This document shows, piece after piece, positions 10,641-23,012 of a stretch of DNA of 64,000 nucleotides; position 1 is the stretch's first letter; each line of letters opens with the position of its first letter. The position numbers and the translations under genes are program-made. The notes beneath the pieces are model-generated. The model was not told the origin of the DNA. It did not search any database and saw only the letters and a list, made by a program, of their open reading frames with translations. This stretch comes from Phalacrocorax aristotelis. Lineage: Eukaryota > Chordata > Aves > Suliformes > Phalacrocoracidae. The DNA is taken from NCBI RefSeq assembly GCF_949628215.1, contig NC_134276.1:104105756-104169755 (forward strand). The letters are read 5' to 3'.

Positions 10641-13600
10641 TGGACATACTTAATATATGGAGAATGATGAAACTTTTGTAATTCCCCTGACTGACCTACC
10701 TACTTACCATCCTTCCTAATGATGGCTAGGATCCAACAAAATCAGGTAAATCAGGTCCTGTGCATCTTTAGCTCTTGTTTTACGCCAGTGCACTCTACAG
10801 AGCATTTCTGGAGCTCAGTCCTGAGGCCAAGCAATGGTGGTGATCGAGTGCATGAAGCTCACCAGCATTACGGTGACCCGTTACACGGTCAGCTCTTGAT
10901 GCCTCTGTAAAGGTGGTTGCTGGGTGGCTGTGCTGTGGCCAGAATGTCTTTATTGCTGGGGTGGTGTAAAGTGCTGCTCAGGATTTGGAGGAACTATAGA
11001 GAAAACCTTCCAGAAAACTGGTGGTTTGTGTCTCTGTTGTCAGAGTATACCTACGTCCTAAATATCTGCTTTAGCGTGAAATAGATGAGCTGCAAAGGCG
11101 CATGATAGTCTTCAGATAGTCTTCAAATAGTCTATAATCCTGTGGCTTGATGATTATGGAGCAGGTAGCCATCCACTCAGGGCGATATTAAAAAAAACTC
11201 TGAGCTTGAGTTGCTTCTGTCCTGGACCACTTGTCAGTAAAGGTTGATGGAGAACAACAATGAAAAGGTCCTGAGACCAGAAATGAAAACTAAGGAAGCA
11301 AGGCTGGATTAGCCTAGCTTGGACCAGAGCTAGGGCCGTTTAGACCGTACTGATGGAGATAAAAACATTTACAAAATACGTGATGAAGATATGTTAGTCC
11401 TGCATTTCACATCTTGGGAGATATGTGGTTAACTACGGCAAATTTCTTGTAGCTATCTTGGTCAAAAGTCAAGTAGGTTACAGGAACATGAGATGGAAAG
11501 CAAGCCAGGGCATTGATATCTGTGCTGTAGTGTTTTATTATTTTCTCCTAACTTATGCAAGGCATATCCTGATGTGCCCCTGTGCAAAATAGGTCCATAA
11601 TGCTGCAGTGAGCTCCAGGTGGGGAGATAAATAGGACATCCTGCTGTGGTTCACCAAGGCTTCAAATGCACTTATGTAACTTGTGCATTGGTTCAGACAA
11701 TTCAGACTTCGGTAAAATGCAGGATGAAATCTTCAAAAGGAAACTGATGAATTTTTTCCAAAGGATAAGAATTTTTCATCAAATATTTTGTTTATGCAAA
11801 ATGGTTGATACTTTACCTAGTGCTTTTTCAATTAACAATTCATGCACAGTACAGTGACCATTGCAGGTGGAACAATTCTTATAAATAAAGTAAAATTAAA
11901 TTTCTTTGAATTTCTTTTCTTGCTTAATAGCCTATTTGTAGTGTTGAGGTGTAATAATTCTTTTTAAAATTCCTGCAACTTTCCCATAACACCTAATTTT
12001 ACTTATTTAGAGGACATTTGCCTCAGCATCAGTTCTTGCTGTAACTATAAGCTCCTCCATATGGCCTTGTCTTTGCTTAACATTTTCTATTCAGACTGCA
12101 AGTACAATCTCAGTACTGTTTTTTCATTACAGTCTGTTTTGTATATCCTGCCAGTAATAAAGTTTAAATCCTGCTACCCCCCCCCAATATTTTAAACAAC
12201 TGCCTCTAATCTTCTTTTCTCAGAGAGACTTGATTTGACCAACTAGGCTATAGATTGTACTGCAGTAAAAAAAAAAAAAATCCTATCGAAGAACTGATTA
12301 GTTTTACTCCACAGCTTTGGATCTGTAACCCGCAAGCCTAGTATGTCCTAGTTTTTGGTTGACTTTAGATTTTAGATGCAGTAATGTGTTTATGATTTTG
12401 GGAAAGCTTTGCAGTGGGAATGTTATTACCCTTCCCTCTCTTTTTTTCTCTCTTCCTTCTGAAGGTGATGCAGTATTATCTAGACAATGATTAGCTTTCA
12501 AATGATGAATTTGCTTTCACTGAGCAAAATTGAAATTCAAAATTAAAACTGGTTCATTATTCCAAACAGACATCTTTTTCATTTCAGCTAGAGGAGTAAG
12601 TATCTGATAGGGCTGCTAAAGTATCTTTTTTTGTTTGTTTGTTTGGATTCCTCTGACAGTGCAGAAGGTTCCTTACATTATCTTTACAGCTTCACCTGTA
12701 CCAAGACACTAAATTAGGGTGGTAAAAACACTGGGAAGTGTGAATCAGTTATATGGGCCAGCAGCATGGACGAAGAGTTAGAAGTGGTCTCAGTGGCTCA
12801 GTTTTGAGCTTCTTTTCTTGGGTCCATCAGGCTCTTTACAATTACACCTTCTAGTTGTTTTTTCCTGTGGGCTTTCAGACTACACCACCACAAGTTGAAA
12901 AGAGGAGCATTATAAATTCTGTTAACATTGAAATTGTTCCCACATTCTGCTATCGGATCTGCACATGCAAACTTGGTCTATTTCAAGGAAAATTATGTTT
13001 GCAGCACACTGATTCTGGCTGGGGTTCAGGAGCAGCCATCCTTCCATATTGCTAAATGGCATGGAGGTCCTGGTGCAATGCTGAGAGTAGGTGGAAGTGA
13101 CAGTCAGAGTGCAGAAGTACCTCCAGAAATATGGAGCAGGACTTGTTTTGAGTGAGCAAGTGTGTGAAACTCATTGTTCTACCTACATATGAAAGAGCAG
13201 CAAAACTTCCCACAGCCGTTATGTCCAAGCAACGCTTCTGCTGGAAGCAATATCATAGATGCTGAGGCTTTGCTTTGGCTCTCAGGTGGAGAAGGAAGAC
13301 AGCCCTCTCTGATTTCAGTGGTACACCACTGAGACCTTAAAATCACTGTGATTTTTCATGCTCTCCTGCAGAGAAAAAAAAAACCCAACAAATCAAAACC
13401 AACAAAAATTCAACACTTTTTTTTTTTAAAAAACCATCAAGCATGCTAAAGTGTAGTAAGAGTCATTCACTACACTGTAAGTAATACAGGCTTTTCAGTT
13501 CTAAATGTTTTGGACAGAATAACCAGGAAAAGACAAAAGTGTATGCTGTGGATCAAAGGTCTGGGAAAAAAATGCTATTTTAAAAGAACAACATTAGAAA

Positions 13601-14449
13601 GCTATAAGAAAAGAAGAAAAAAAAATATTTTAATATATGAGTTTATTCTCCCCTTCCCCTGGGATGAGCAACGGAGCAGAGTCCTGCCAGGATGTTTATA
13701 TGGCACTTGCTGCCACTTACTTCTACTAAAGATCACCTCCCCTTCCCCTCCCACAGAGAGATGTGTCATTAATGCCCTCAGCATGCAAGCTAGATCCCCA
13801 GGTGAGTAATTAGGCTTGCCTAATCTGCCACTGCTGTTTCTGCAGTTAATGGCAGTCTGTATGTCACCCCAACATATCCCAAGGAGTACTTTAGCTGCTT
13901 ACGTGTTTAATGCTAAGTGTCTTCTCCTACCTGAGCGCTTTGCCCTTCATGGTCCATGAGAGTGCACACAGAAGGTTTCTAACTCTCTGGTTTTCTGCAG
14001 TGAATAGCAAGAGCAGCCCCTGCATCTGGGCTTACAGCTATTTCTCTAAACAGGTAAATCAAAGGATGCTACTTCTCATAAAGAGCCTTGCCTCTCTATA
14101 GCTGCCTAGCTATAGTAACACTGCTACTGTACATTGTAATGCAGTAGAACAATTAAACAATGAACAACTACTGTGAATTGTGCTATCTTTAGGGGAAGCT
14201 GGATTATATAAATTGGGTTTAGCATGATTCTGCAAGACAATACTGAGAAGAAAAGCTGTATGTACCTTATATTCTTGGATCATATAATTAAGAGGCACAC
14301 CTATGGAAATCGGTGCTTTTGGGGTCTACCATGTGATGAAAGGGTGTACTGAAGTTGCTTCCTTACTGCTTTGTCATGTGTAGTATCAACTGCGTCGTAT
14401 TTCAACAAGAATTGTAATGAATTACAACGCTGAGATCTTCTGAAGCAGT
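10641..14449. other. Intronic stretch with minor simple repeats only
   Basis: It contains a threefold near-repeat of GATAGTCTTCA at about 11103-11134, an A-run at about 12266-12279, a GTTT microsatellite near 12640, and A/C and T-run low-complexity sequence at about 13370-13430. No coding signal was found; frames such as 13510-13809 are A-rich and unsupported. Confidence 0.5.
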
Positions 14450-14616
14450 AGAGCTCAGAGTACTTCACAAAGCACATACAATTAGTTTTGTTTTATGATT
14501 GGGGAAGCCAAGGCCGGATAACTGAAGTGATTTGCTGGAAAACTTGTGGCAAAGCTGGGAGTGACTCCAGGTCTCTGGAGTGCCATCACCCCAGACCTCA
14601 GCCCACTGCATCACAA
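14450..14616 (-). mobile_element. MIR-like ancient SINE, reverse orientation
   Basis: Reading along +, the order of blocks is CACTTTACAAA-like (14461-14474), GGGGAAGCCAAGGC (14500-14514), AAGTGATTTGC, GGCAAAGCTGGGAGT, CCAGGTCTC and CCACTGCATCAC. This follows the reverse complement of the MIR core, meaning the GGGGAAACTGAGGC, TGGCAGAGC and CCCAGGTCT series. The copy is diverged, as expected for an ancient amniote SINE. A related MIR/CORE-SINE subfamily is equally possible. Confidence 0.65.
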
Positions 14617-16859
14617 CTTTCACATTTCCTTATAGATTGCATATTAGGTGAAGATTTACATACTGCCTTTGGAAATTAGTAGTATGAAGTGCTAAGTGTT
14701 GCTGCTGCAGAGCAGCAAGTGTGTTTAACTAAACAATTTATAGGTAGATATTCTGTGGCCCAAATGGTTTGCGTATGCTTGGAGCTCAGCCCTGGATGTG
14801 CAGTGCAAAGCAGACAACGATGAAGGTTTCCTTGACACTGGAAGATTTTCTGAAGAAGCAGAGCACATGCCTTCCTCTCCCTGTCTGGGTAGTGACCAAA
14901 TATTAGGTGCTGTGTCTGACCTTAGGCAGAAGCCCATCAGAGGCTACCAACATCCCTGGCCCTTGGAAGTGCCTTTTCACTGCTCAGATTTCTTCTGCGC
15001 TTCTTTTCAGCTTGATGTGCCATGCCCTCTCCAGCCTCTGGCTTCGCATCTGCTCAGCAGAGTGGTGTTCTGCTGAAGATCAGGTGTGGTAAGTCTTAAC
15101 AAGGGATGGACACCTTTAGGTACAGAAGAATTTAAATTTTTTTTCCCCATTATGGCACACATGCCCTCTGTAATTATATATCTTTTGAATACAGAAACAT
15201 TTTGTATTTATGCCTTTTGTGGAAGGATATTATGTGCATTGGCCAGGGTGGTTAAATGCTTTACTAGGCTCTAAGTCCGAGGCAAATACAACAACCTGTG
15301 CGAACTGGCCTTACTCGTTCTCTTGCGTCATGTTTGTTCCAGCACCGTGTTTCTCTCTTCTCCCCCAAGAAAGGGTCTAAGCAGTTGGAAAGAGGCTTTC
15401 AGAGCATTTGGGCTATGGGCAGTGATGTAGACTGTACCATCAAAACTGTTGAAGTCATTATCAAATATTCAGGTGTCCTTATAAAATTCTGCAGCCACGC
15501 TAGCTAGGAATTAGCCCTGGCTTCAGGAACTACACATTTCAGTGCTTACAACCCTTTGCTTTCACTGTCTCGGTCTCTTCCATGGTGAAGATAGGGAGAG
15601 CTGAAAATTAGATGCACTGAGATGTAAACGTCCAGAGGGAAAACAAAAAACCAAAATACAACTTTCGCCTTCACAAAAATAACCTTTTCTCTGCTTATAT
15701 TCAAGAAAAATAGAAAAGAAGCCAAAACCATTTTAATCTCCTTCCCGCTCTGCAAACGGCTTTCTCCTAAATGTCCTGGGGGCCCTGTGTCAAGCCAATC
15801 ATTTCTACAAAGGTTATGAATTGGAAGCTCAGGCCTGATGGAATGTGAAAAGTAGTTTACTTTGAATGTGAAAAATAGTTACTTCATTTTCAAGGAACTG
15901 CAGATTAATCCTGATTTCTCTGGAATGGTCCCAAGAGATTAATCTCAAGACATCTGAGCCCGTATCAAGCTTAGAGGCTCCTTATCAGTAGTCAGAGGAG
16001 AGGAGACCAGGTTGCTGCAGCAACAGCGTGACATATGTAAAACTCTATTTGATTATGTCAGTATCACAGAGAAAGCTGTTTAAAAGTTAGGTCAGGTTTT
16101 TTAGCTGTACTATATTTTTCTAGAGACTGTCAGTCAATGTCAGGTTGGCCAATGAGTCAAAATGCATGATGAATAACTTCAGCAATCTCATGTGGATAGC
16201 AAGTAAGCTGTCCACGTAAAATAATATAGTATTAAGCCACTGGAGAATTACTAAAGAAACTATAATATGCCTCTTAAGAATTCTTCCCTGCAATTTAGAG
16301 GCAATTTAAATGACAACTTTTGATTAAAATATTTTCATGTTTTGTTTTTGAATGCTTTCATTCATCTTAGGGTTCAGAAAGAGCATAGGAAATTACGGTA
16401 AAAAATCAAACAGATGATCTTTGATAGTCTGTTGGAATGGGAGGTGAATGAGTAAATATCTTGACCAGGGTGCCAGAAGGACATGGAGTCATGGCTGTAC
16501 TATTTTCCCTTATGATTGTTCAAATGTATTTTGTATGATAAACAGTGCTTGTGCTAAACAAAATTGCTTTGTTAATAGAATCCTATATTACCAATTTATT
16601 AATCCATACTTAAAAAAATTAAATGCAGAAGACCATTGTAAAAGAGTGCAGTAAATGAGGCAGAAATCCTGAAGAATAATGTCTGTAGTTAGGTAACAAA
16701 AGGTGGGATTTTGAAGTTGCTCGGTCAATGTTAGTTCAGTATTCCCCATCATCTGGGGTTTCACTTTTTCCATCTTCCATGTTTATGTAAAAAGCTTTTG
16801 ATATAGTTCTCTATCGCTGTGTAAGAAACAATCAGAAAAGCCAGGAACATCCCCTCTCG
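14617..16859. other. Intronic stretch, nothing recognised
   Basis: AT-leaning sequence. A local tandem duplication of about 21 bases (GAATGTGAAAAGTAGTTTACT, then a near copy) lies at 15841-15883. There is no coding or repeat-family signal. Confidence 0.5.
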
Positions 16860-18480
16860 CCCTATGGGCACAGTTAGGATCCCTACTGGTACGGGAGCCG
16901 CGCAGTGTGGGACGGAGGCCTGTGCCACCCATCGCCAGCAGATGTGGCTGTTCTCCCTGTGGACCAGGCCCTAGAGGGAGATGAGAGACCTTCTGCTGGT
17001 GCTTTTCCGGAGGTGTTTGGTGATGGGAAGCTGGCTGGCAGCACAGCAAAGGGGCTGCGCAGGCTCCTGGCTCACACTGCTGCAGGCACTGAACCAGGCA
17101 AGGGACAGGCTTGTTTCTGCAGCTCTGGACAACATGTGCATCATGCAAACAGGTACGGTAGGTACTTATCTGGCCACTGGCAAAAAGTTGTCACTGACTG
17201 CATTCACAGCACCATGCCATCAAATTTTAAGTCCTTGCATGAAGGTATTCTTGGTGAAAACGTTCTCGGTGAAAGGATAATCAGGATCTTTGTAGTTTGG
17301 GGAAAAAAATGCATTTGTTATTGGGAACAGCTAAAATCTCCTGTATTCAGAATGAGACTGCTGCAGGATAGGGGAAATGCCACTTTAGGTAGCTAACATT
17401 TGACAGTCATAAGCACCTAAAGACAAGGCTGTATAGTGGACGACGTCTGGTGTCCTTTTTTGTTGACAGCTGCTGCAAGGTCTTACTGACCACTCTCACA
17501 AAAGATGAGGTGGAGCTTCTTTGTGGGAAAGCTCTTTTGCCTTTGCTGAGGTGAAGCACTTTTAGCACCTAAGTCATCATCCAGCATGAGCCTTGCCAAC
17601 CTTGAAGTTCTGATCTGGATGGCCCGAGTTTCAGGTCTGTTGTCTGGTGAAGGACCATGGAAACTCGAGGTACAGCGACAGGATGGTAGCCTGCGGCAGT
17701 GCTGATAGCTGTGGCAGGGCATTCTGGCTTGTCTGAAACAGGCTTGCTAGGACAAGCCAACAGAGGCCGTTCTTCTGACGTGTTGCACAGCGAAATACTG
17801 TGATCTTTACAGCGACATGCCGTTTCCTTCACTGGAGCTCCATCTGCTTAAATGAGCCCATTGAAGATGGGCATTTGTTCTTTCTTCAGTGAGTTTCCAT
17901 TTGTTTGCTAATGGCCAAGTAGTGCAGAAAGCAGAAGTACAAGGTTCCCTGCTTCTCCATTTGGAAATGGTGTGGGAAAGGTTCCTCTGGGGACATACGG
18001 CACTTTTGTCCATAGCACATGGTCCCTAAGCCCAGTGGCAGGGATCTGGGCAAAGGGGGGCCTTGCTGCAGGGGGAGGCTTAGTATGCAGTGCATATAAG
18101 CCAGCACGTGGGGGGCGCTTTGAGAAGAGGCTGCTTGGCTCTTGACTGTGCTGAGCTTCACTGGGGGTGATTTGCTGGTCTGTGATCTACCGCTAAGCCG
18201 CCACAGTGGTGGTGTTGGGATGACTCCAGCGCTCACCCGCCACTCGCTGCCGCACACAAAGCCCCGCGGAGCTGAGCGGATGCCACGGAATGCAAAGTTC
18301 AACGTGCACATGACTAAAGATTTTGTCCACAAAGCCGAAGGAGTCCACAGCTGTAAGGAAGCCGAATGTCGTTGCAACTCAATGCATTGAGTGGATTGCG
18401 TCTCTGCACAGGAGCCTTTAAACTTCCCAGCCTTACCCGCTCTGTTTCTGCTTCCCCTCTCTCTAAGCATGGAGATGCTC
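16860..18480. other. GC- and CpG-elevated block of unknown origin
   Basis: About 1.6 kb stands out from the AT-rich intron. Its ends are the richest: CpGs cluster at about 16895-16920 and especially at 18185-18310. Several overlapping frames are open on both strands, for example 163 codons on + at 16905-17396 and 194 on - at 17886-18470, but none shows a domain I recognise. A donor-like CAG/GTACGG lies near 17150 and an acceptor-like GGGCACAG near 16873, so a spliced + exon of about 280 bases is conceivable. Alternatives are a decayed retrocopy, an old mobile element, or an exon of a non-coding transcript. Confidence 0.35.
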
Positions 18481-20659
18481 AGCTCACTCTGGCCACGTGC
18501 TCTGGTGTGCGATTCGATCCTGCCACCAAAGCTTCTTTCAGAATTTCGATGTAAAAATGATGTCTTTCTTCTTGCTATCTCTGATCCAACAACTTGTACA
18601 CAAAAAGCTTTTTATTCTTCCGAAGATGCTTCCTTTCAACTATGCCAAACCACCCCAAAAACTTATCTGTGGAGCACTGTAGCTGAAATCTAATATGAGC
18701 TGATGCTTTTCCAACTGTAACTATCTTGAAAATTTTCATTTCATGTCCAAATTGTTTACTTATCTGCTAGAAGCATATGTTAAGAGGAGTTAAGGCTCTG
18801 TTGCCCAAGGTGCATTTTAACACAGGGGAAGAACTGCTTCAGATATTTCACATTACATCTTCTAGCTTTATCTGGTGCTGTAAATTATAAAGCTGCTCCA
18901 TTGAACTGAATGAAGATTAAATTTTGGAACACTGTTTTCTGTAGAATGCAGATTTTTCTCTTTGAAATAAAGATTCTGTCCTGCATCAGCGTGGCTCACT
19001 GCATACTTTGCTGCCCAAGCCTTTCTTTTTTACATTAGGGTGCCAGGCTGTTCCCTGGGGACCATGTCCTGTCATTGATCCATGTACTGACATTAAAAAG
19101 CATCTGCAGATGGAGTGAGTGTGAGATGTGCCCTGAACAGCAAGTGGTCTGAGAATCTGTAATGCTTATGCTGTCATCTTGAAATCAGAACTATTGTGAA
19201 GGAGAAGCGGCAAGAAACGTTATCTTCTCATCCACATAGACCTTCTGTAGATGCCCAATGTATGTGTGATACACAGAGGTGTTTTAAAAAATCAGTTGCC
19301 TGCAGCATCCAAGTCGAATACTTATGCACTGCTGTTTTACTCAGACGCATGCCTTTATCACGCTGAACTGGCTTCCAGCCCTCTTCTCTTAGTTCTTCCA
19401 GTGTGGGGATGTCTCATCTGTGTTTGTTTCCTTCTGTGCTCACACAGGCCCTGAGAGGAAACTGAGTGGGTGCCTCATTTAAAGCAACATAGCACCAATA
19501 GGATCAAGTGTTGCAAACATTTCTGTTGCCTCTGCGTCTAAGGATGAATGTAGTCACATTTCCTCCTATGAATTCTCTCCCACCTATGCACACATGCACA
19601 CAAAAGCCAGACACTGCAGCTGCCCCAAATGCTGCTTACTCAAAATTGCAATGTGACTGTCTAGTGCAGACATTTCACAGGGTTAGAGGATGTTAACCAA
19701 TGTGGGAAGAGCACCAGCATCAAGGTTCCCCATGGCCTCTTCTCTGTGTCATCCTCATCACCTTCATGGAGGGGAGTGGAGGGGGAGACACAGTATCATG
19801 ACATCTTGTTTCCTCCCTCCATGGCAACTGCACTCCTCTTCTTTTGGGAGCAGCACATGAAGGAGCAACAGCATCTCCTTTCCATTGAAGAGAAAGCAGT
19901 GACGGCAAACACACCCAGGACTGCTGCAGGCAGCGTTTTTCTGGATGAGTGGGTCAAGGCCATGTCCACCCTGTCAAGTTCTCCATCAGCAGAGACGCTC
20001 AGGGCATGCAGCATATGTCTCAACCTTTTCAGGAGCACTGGGGTTTGCACAAAAGAGAAAGAAAATGTTTTCTACTAATTAGATGGCTATGTGCTTTATG
20101 CCCTTTGGTCTTTGCTTTAAATGGGAATATTTCGGTGTGTAAGCAGATTACTTCTGTGTTAATCAGGGTGTTTCATAGCCTATTTTATATAGGCAAAATT
20201 TAGGCCAGTCATTCATAATGTACTGAAATACTTTGCACAGCAAGATAATGAGAAAGGGTGATGAGGGAAAAGATAATTGTTCTATATAAATACAGAATAA
20301 TTAATACGACAACTACTGTTTTAAGATGACTTGTTTACTAATTTACCTCTATACATCTGTAAGCAAAAGGGTGATAAGATACCACCCCTTCTTCCTTCTC
20401 ACAAAGGTAATTTCAGGACGCTGTTGTATGAATCTTTGTCCTGAGTATTTCTGTGAGTGCTAAATTGTTATTATGCCTTGTCAGTAAACAGGTGAATCTT
20501 ATTTCTGGGCAACTGTACTTATCCTTAGCACTTTCCCTCTTTCCTGTGAGAAACTTCATCAGAACCAGTCTTGATCTGTTTTCTGGCTTACATATTGTTT
20601 TCAAGTACCATGTGCAAGAAAACAAAAGCTTTCAAAATAACTCTTACGACTTACTGAAA
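18481..20659. other. Intronic stretch, nothing recognised
   Basis: Includes a 110-codon + frame at 19746-20078 without a recognisable domain and GC-intermediate sequence at about 19700-20050. No mobile element was recognised. Confidence 0.45.
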
Positions 20660-21359
20660 CTGCTCCCAGAAAGAAACACAAAACACTGCCCGGCTGTGAG
20701 TGGGAATGAGGGGAAAAATGTGAGAAACGGCCCTGTGTGCACTGAAGGGAAACAAGGAGGGGAGGAGGAACTCCAGGCACCTGAGCAGGGATCTCCTGCA
20801 GCCCCTGGAGAGACCACAGTGGAGCAGATATCCACACTGCAGCTGCGGAGGACCCCAGGCTGGAGCAGGTGGATGTGCCCTGAAGGAAGCGTGGCCCACA
20901 GAGAGCCTGTGCAGGATCAGGTTTATCCTAGAAGACTGCAGCCCAAGGAGAACACCCATGCTGGAGAAGGGCAAAAGTGTGAGGTGGAAGGAGTGGCAGA
21001 GAGGAGCTGCTATGGAATGGCTGCAGCCCCCCATTCCCCATCACCCCTGTACCATGCAGGGGGAAGGAGGAAGAGGTGTTGGGAATGAAGGGGTGGACTT
21101 GAGCCTGGGGTAAAGAGGAAAGGTGGTGTTTTAATTTGTCTTTGTTTTTTACTATCTGAATCTATTTCCATTGGCAATAAATTAAATTAATTTTTTCCCA
21201 AGTTGAATGTTTTGCCCATGATAGTAATTGTTAAGCGATCTCCCCATCTTTACCTTGACCCACGAGCTTTTTAATCTTAGTTTTCTCCCTCCTGTCAGAG
21301 GAGGAGTGAGAGGGCGTCTGGGTGGGCATCTGGCAGCCAGCCAAGGTCAACTCACCACA
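20660..21359. mobile_element. Endogenous retrovirus LTR relic (avian family)
   Basis: The block has the layout of a widespread avian LTR: a GC-rich part with repeated GGAGCAG and CTGCAG motifs (20760-20960), an AT-rich part with CAATAAATTAAATTAATT (21174-21192), GCCCATGATAGTAATTG (21213-21229), GACCCACGAGC (21257-21267), and an end reading GGTCAACTCACCACA (21345-21359). The CA terminus and the AATAAA signal suggest that the LTR reads along +, but I am not certain of the orientation. The left boundary is vague and may be truncated. No gag, pol or env sequence was seen on either side, so it is a solo or partial LTR. Frames across it, including 20453-21088, are not genes. Confidence 0.75.
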
Positions 21360-22743
21360 ACTATGATGTGGAAAAATTGAGAAGTATTATTTCCGTGGCA
21401 TTTATATTGGAATTGCTCATTTTTAGCAACTTCTAGTAAGGATAGTGTGAAGCTACTTCTCTCCAATTACTTTTAACTGCTGTTATAAGGGCTGGAGTTT
21501 CTTAGGTGTGAGACTGAGCTGCTTGGTGATCCCAGCTGACTATTCATTTGCACACTAAGAAACGGGATTTTTAAATAATTTAAATAACTAAGTTATTTTA
21601 GAAGATTCAGAGCAAACTTTGCTGGGAAGCTTTAATTAATGCTAGAATTCCTGGCTCTTGCATTTGCGGCTCAGCTCTTTGCAATACCAAGACCACATTT
21701 TATTACAATTCTTAGAATGATGCAATGATTTGTGGTATTTTATAATGAAGTAATATGAATGCACATTGATAGTAAAGTCTCTTCATTGATTATTTGATCC
21801 ATAATTCTAAATCCACAGGAAAAATCTGAATGAAATGTAGTTACTGCTCAAGCCAAATTGTCAAGTTTTGTATCTTGTTATCACAGCTGAATTAATCCAT
21901 ACTGGAGAATTAACAAGAGTCAAAGAAGCATTTTAAAAGAAATATTCAACATATTTAGTTGCACATTTTACAATTTTAATACACACAACTCTCTTCCTTC
22001 ATCGCTCCTCTAAATTAAAACGGAGACAGGTGGGATACAAAGAGGTGACCGTCAGCTATACTTCTATTTAACCCCTTGAAAACAAGGCTTATAGTTAAAA
22101 TGCTGATTCCTATGAAGTGAAGTAGTGCTGACAATCCTTCAGCATACATCATGTTTAAAATCCCTTCCTACTTTTGGCAGGGGCTGGAGGAAGCAGGCAC
22201 AGACTTTTTAAAGATTCAAAGCTTAGTCCTTCTTTCATGGCAGTCAGTTTGCAATAATTTCACTGACAACAGGTAAAGCCCAATGACTGCACATACAGCT
22301 TCTCCAGGAAGTTTGATTGACATGAGCTTTAAACTACCTGTCTTTATCAGATTTAACTGCAAAGCATCTTTGAAAACCAAGCCCTTGCTCTTATCTATGA
22401 GTTCTTACAGAAAATCTGTGAGAAAATGGGGTACATAATAATCTCTTCTGATTCTCTGTCCTTTGTTTTAAGTGACAGACCACTCTTTCCTGGAAAAAAA
22501 AAATGACCCCAAAGCTATTTTAGCTCTGCCTCTTCCAGATTCAATGAAGCTGTGGCAGTTTATAGTGATGAGGTTCTGGCAAGTGTATTATTCTGACAGA
22601 AGGGAACAGTTGAGCAATTTACTGTGGTTCATCCAAACTGCAAAGGAAGGTTCTGGGTTCCATTAGTTTGAGGAAATCAATGGTAAAAGGCCTCCTTCTA
22701 CTTTCTTTTATTCCAGCTGCTGATTTTATCAAGGCCTATCCAC
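21360..22743. other. Intronic stretch, nothing recognised
   Basis: AT-rich sequence without coding or repeat-family signal. Confidence 0.5.
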
Positions 22744-23012
22744 AGATAGGACACAAGGAAATGGAATCAAGCTGCGTCAGGGGAAGTTCAGGTTGGACAT
22801 TAGGAAAAGGTTCTTCACTGAGAGGGTGGTCGGTGACTGGAACAAGCTCCCCAGAGAAGTGGTCATGGTACGAAGCCTGGCAGAATTCAAGGAGCATCTG
22901 CATGATGCTCTTAGTCAAATGGTTAGATTTAGGTAATCCTGTGAGGAGCAGGGAGTTGGACTGGATGGTCCTTATGGGTCCCTTCAAAGTCAAGATATTC
23001 TATGATTCTATG
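22744..23012 (+). mobile_element. CR1 LINE, 5'-truncated 3' end
   Basis: Contains the last part of the CR1 reverse transcriptase ORF (GTCAGGGGAAGTTCAGGTTGG, then AGGTTCTTCACTGAGAG and GACTGGAACAAGCTCCC) and the CR1 3' region (GAGTTGGACTGGATGGTCC). It ends in two ATTCTATG octamers (22997-23012), the hallmark CR1 tail. The rest of the element is missing, as is usual for 5'-truncated insertions. Confidence 0.92.

Noticed and set aside
16905..17396. 163-codon + frame as a gene
   Set aside because: No start context, domain or family resemblance, and competing frames on both strands. I kept the region only as a GC-rich block of unknown origin.
20453..21088. 211-codon + frame
   Set aside because: It runs from unique sequence into the LTR relic and has no retroviral or cellular domain.
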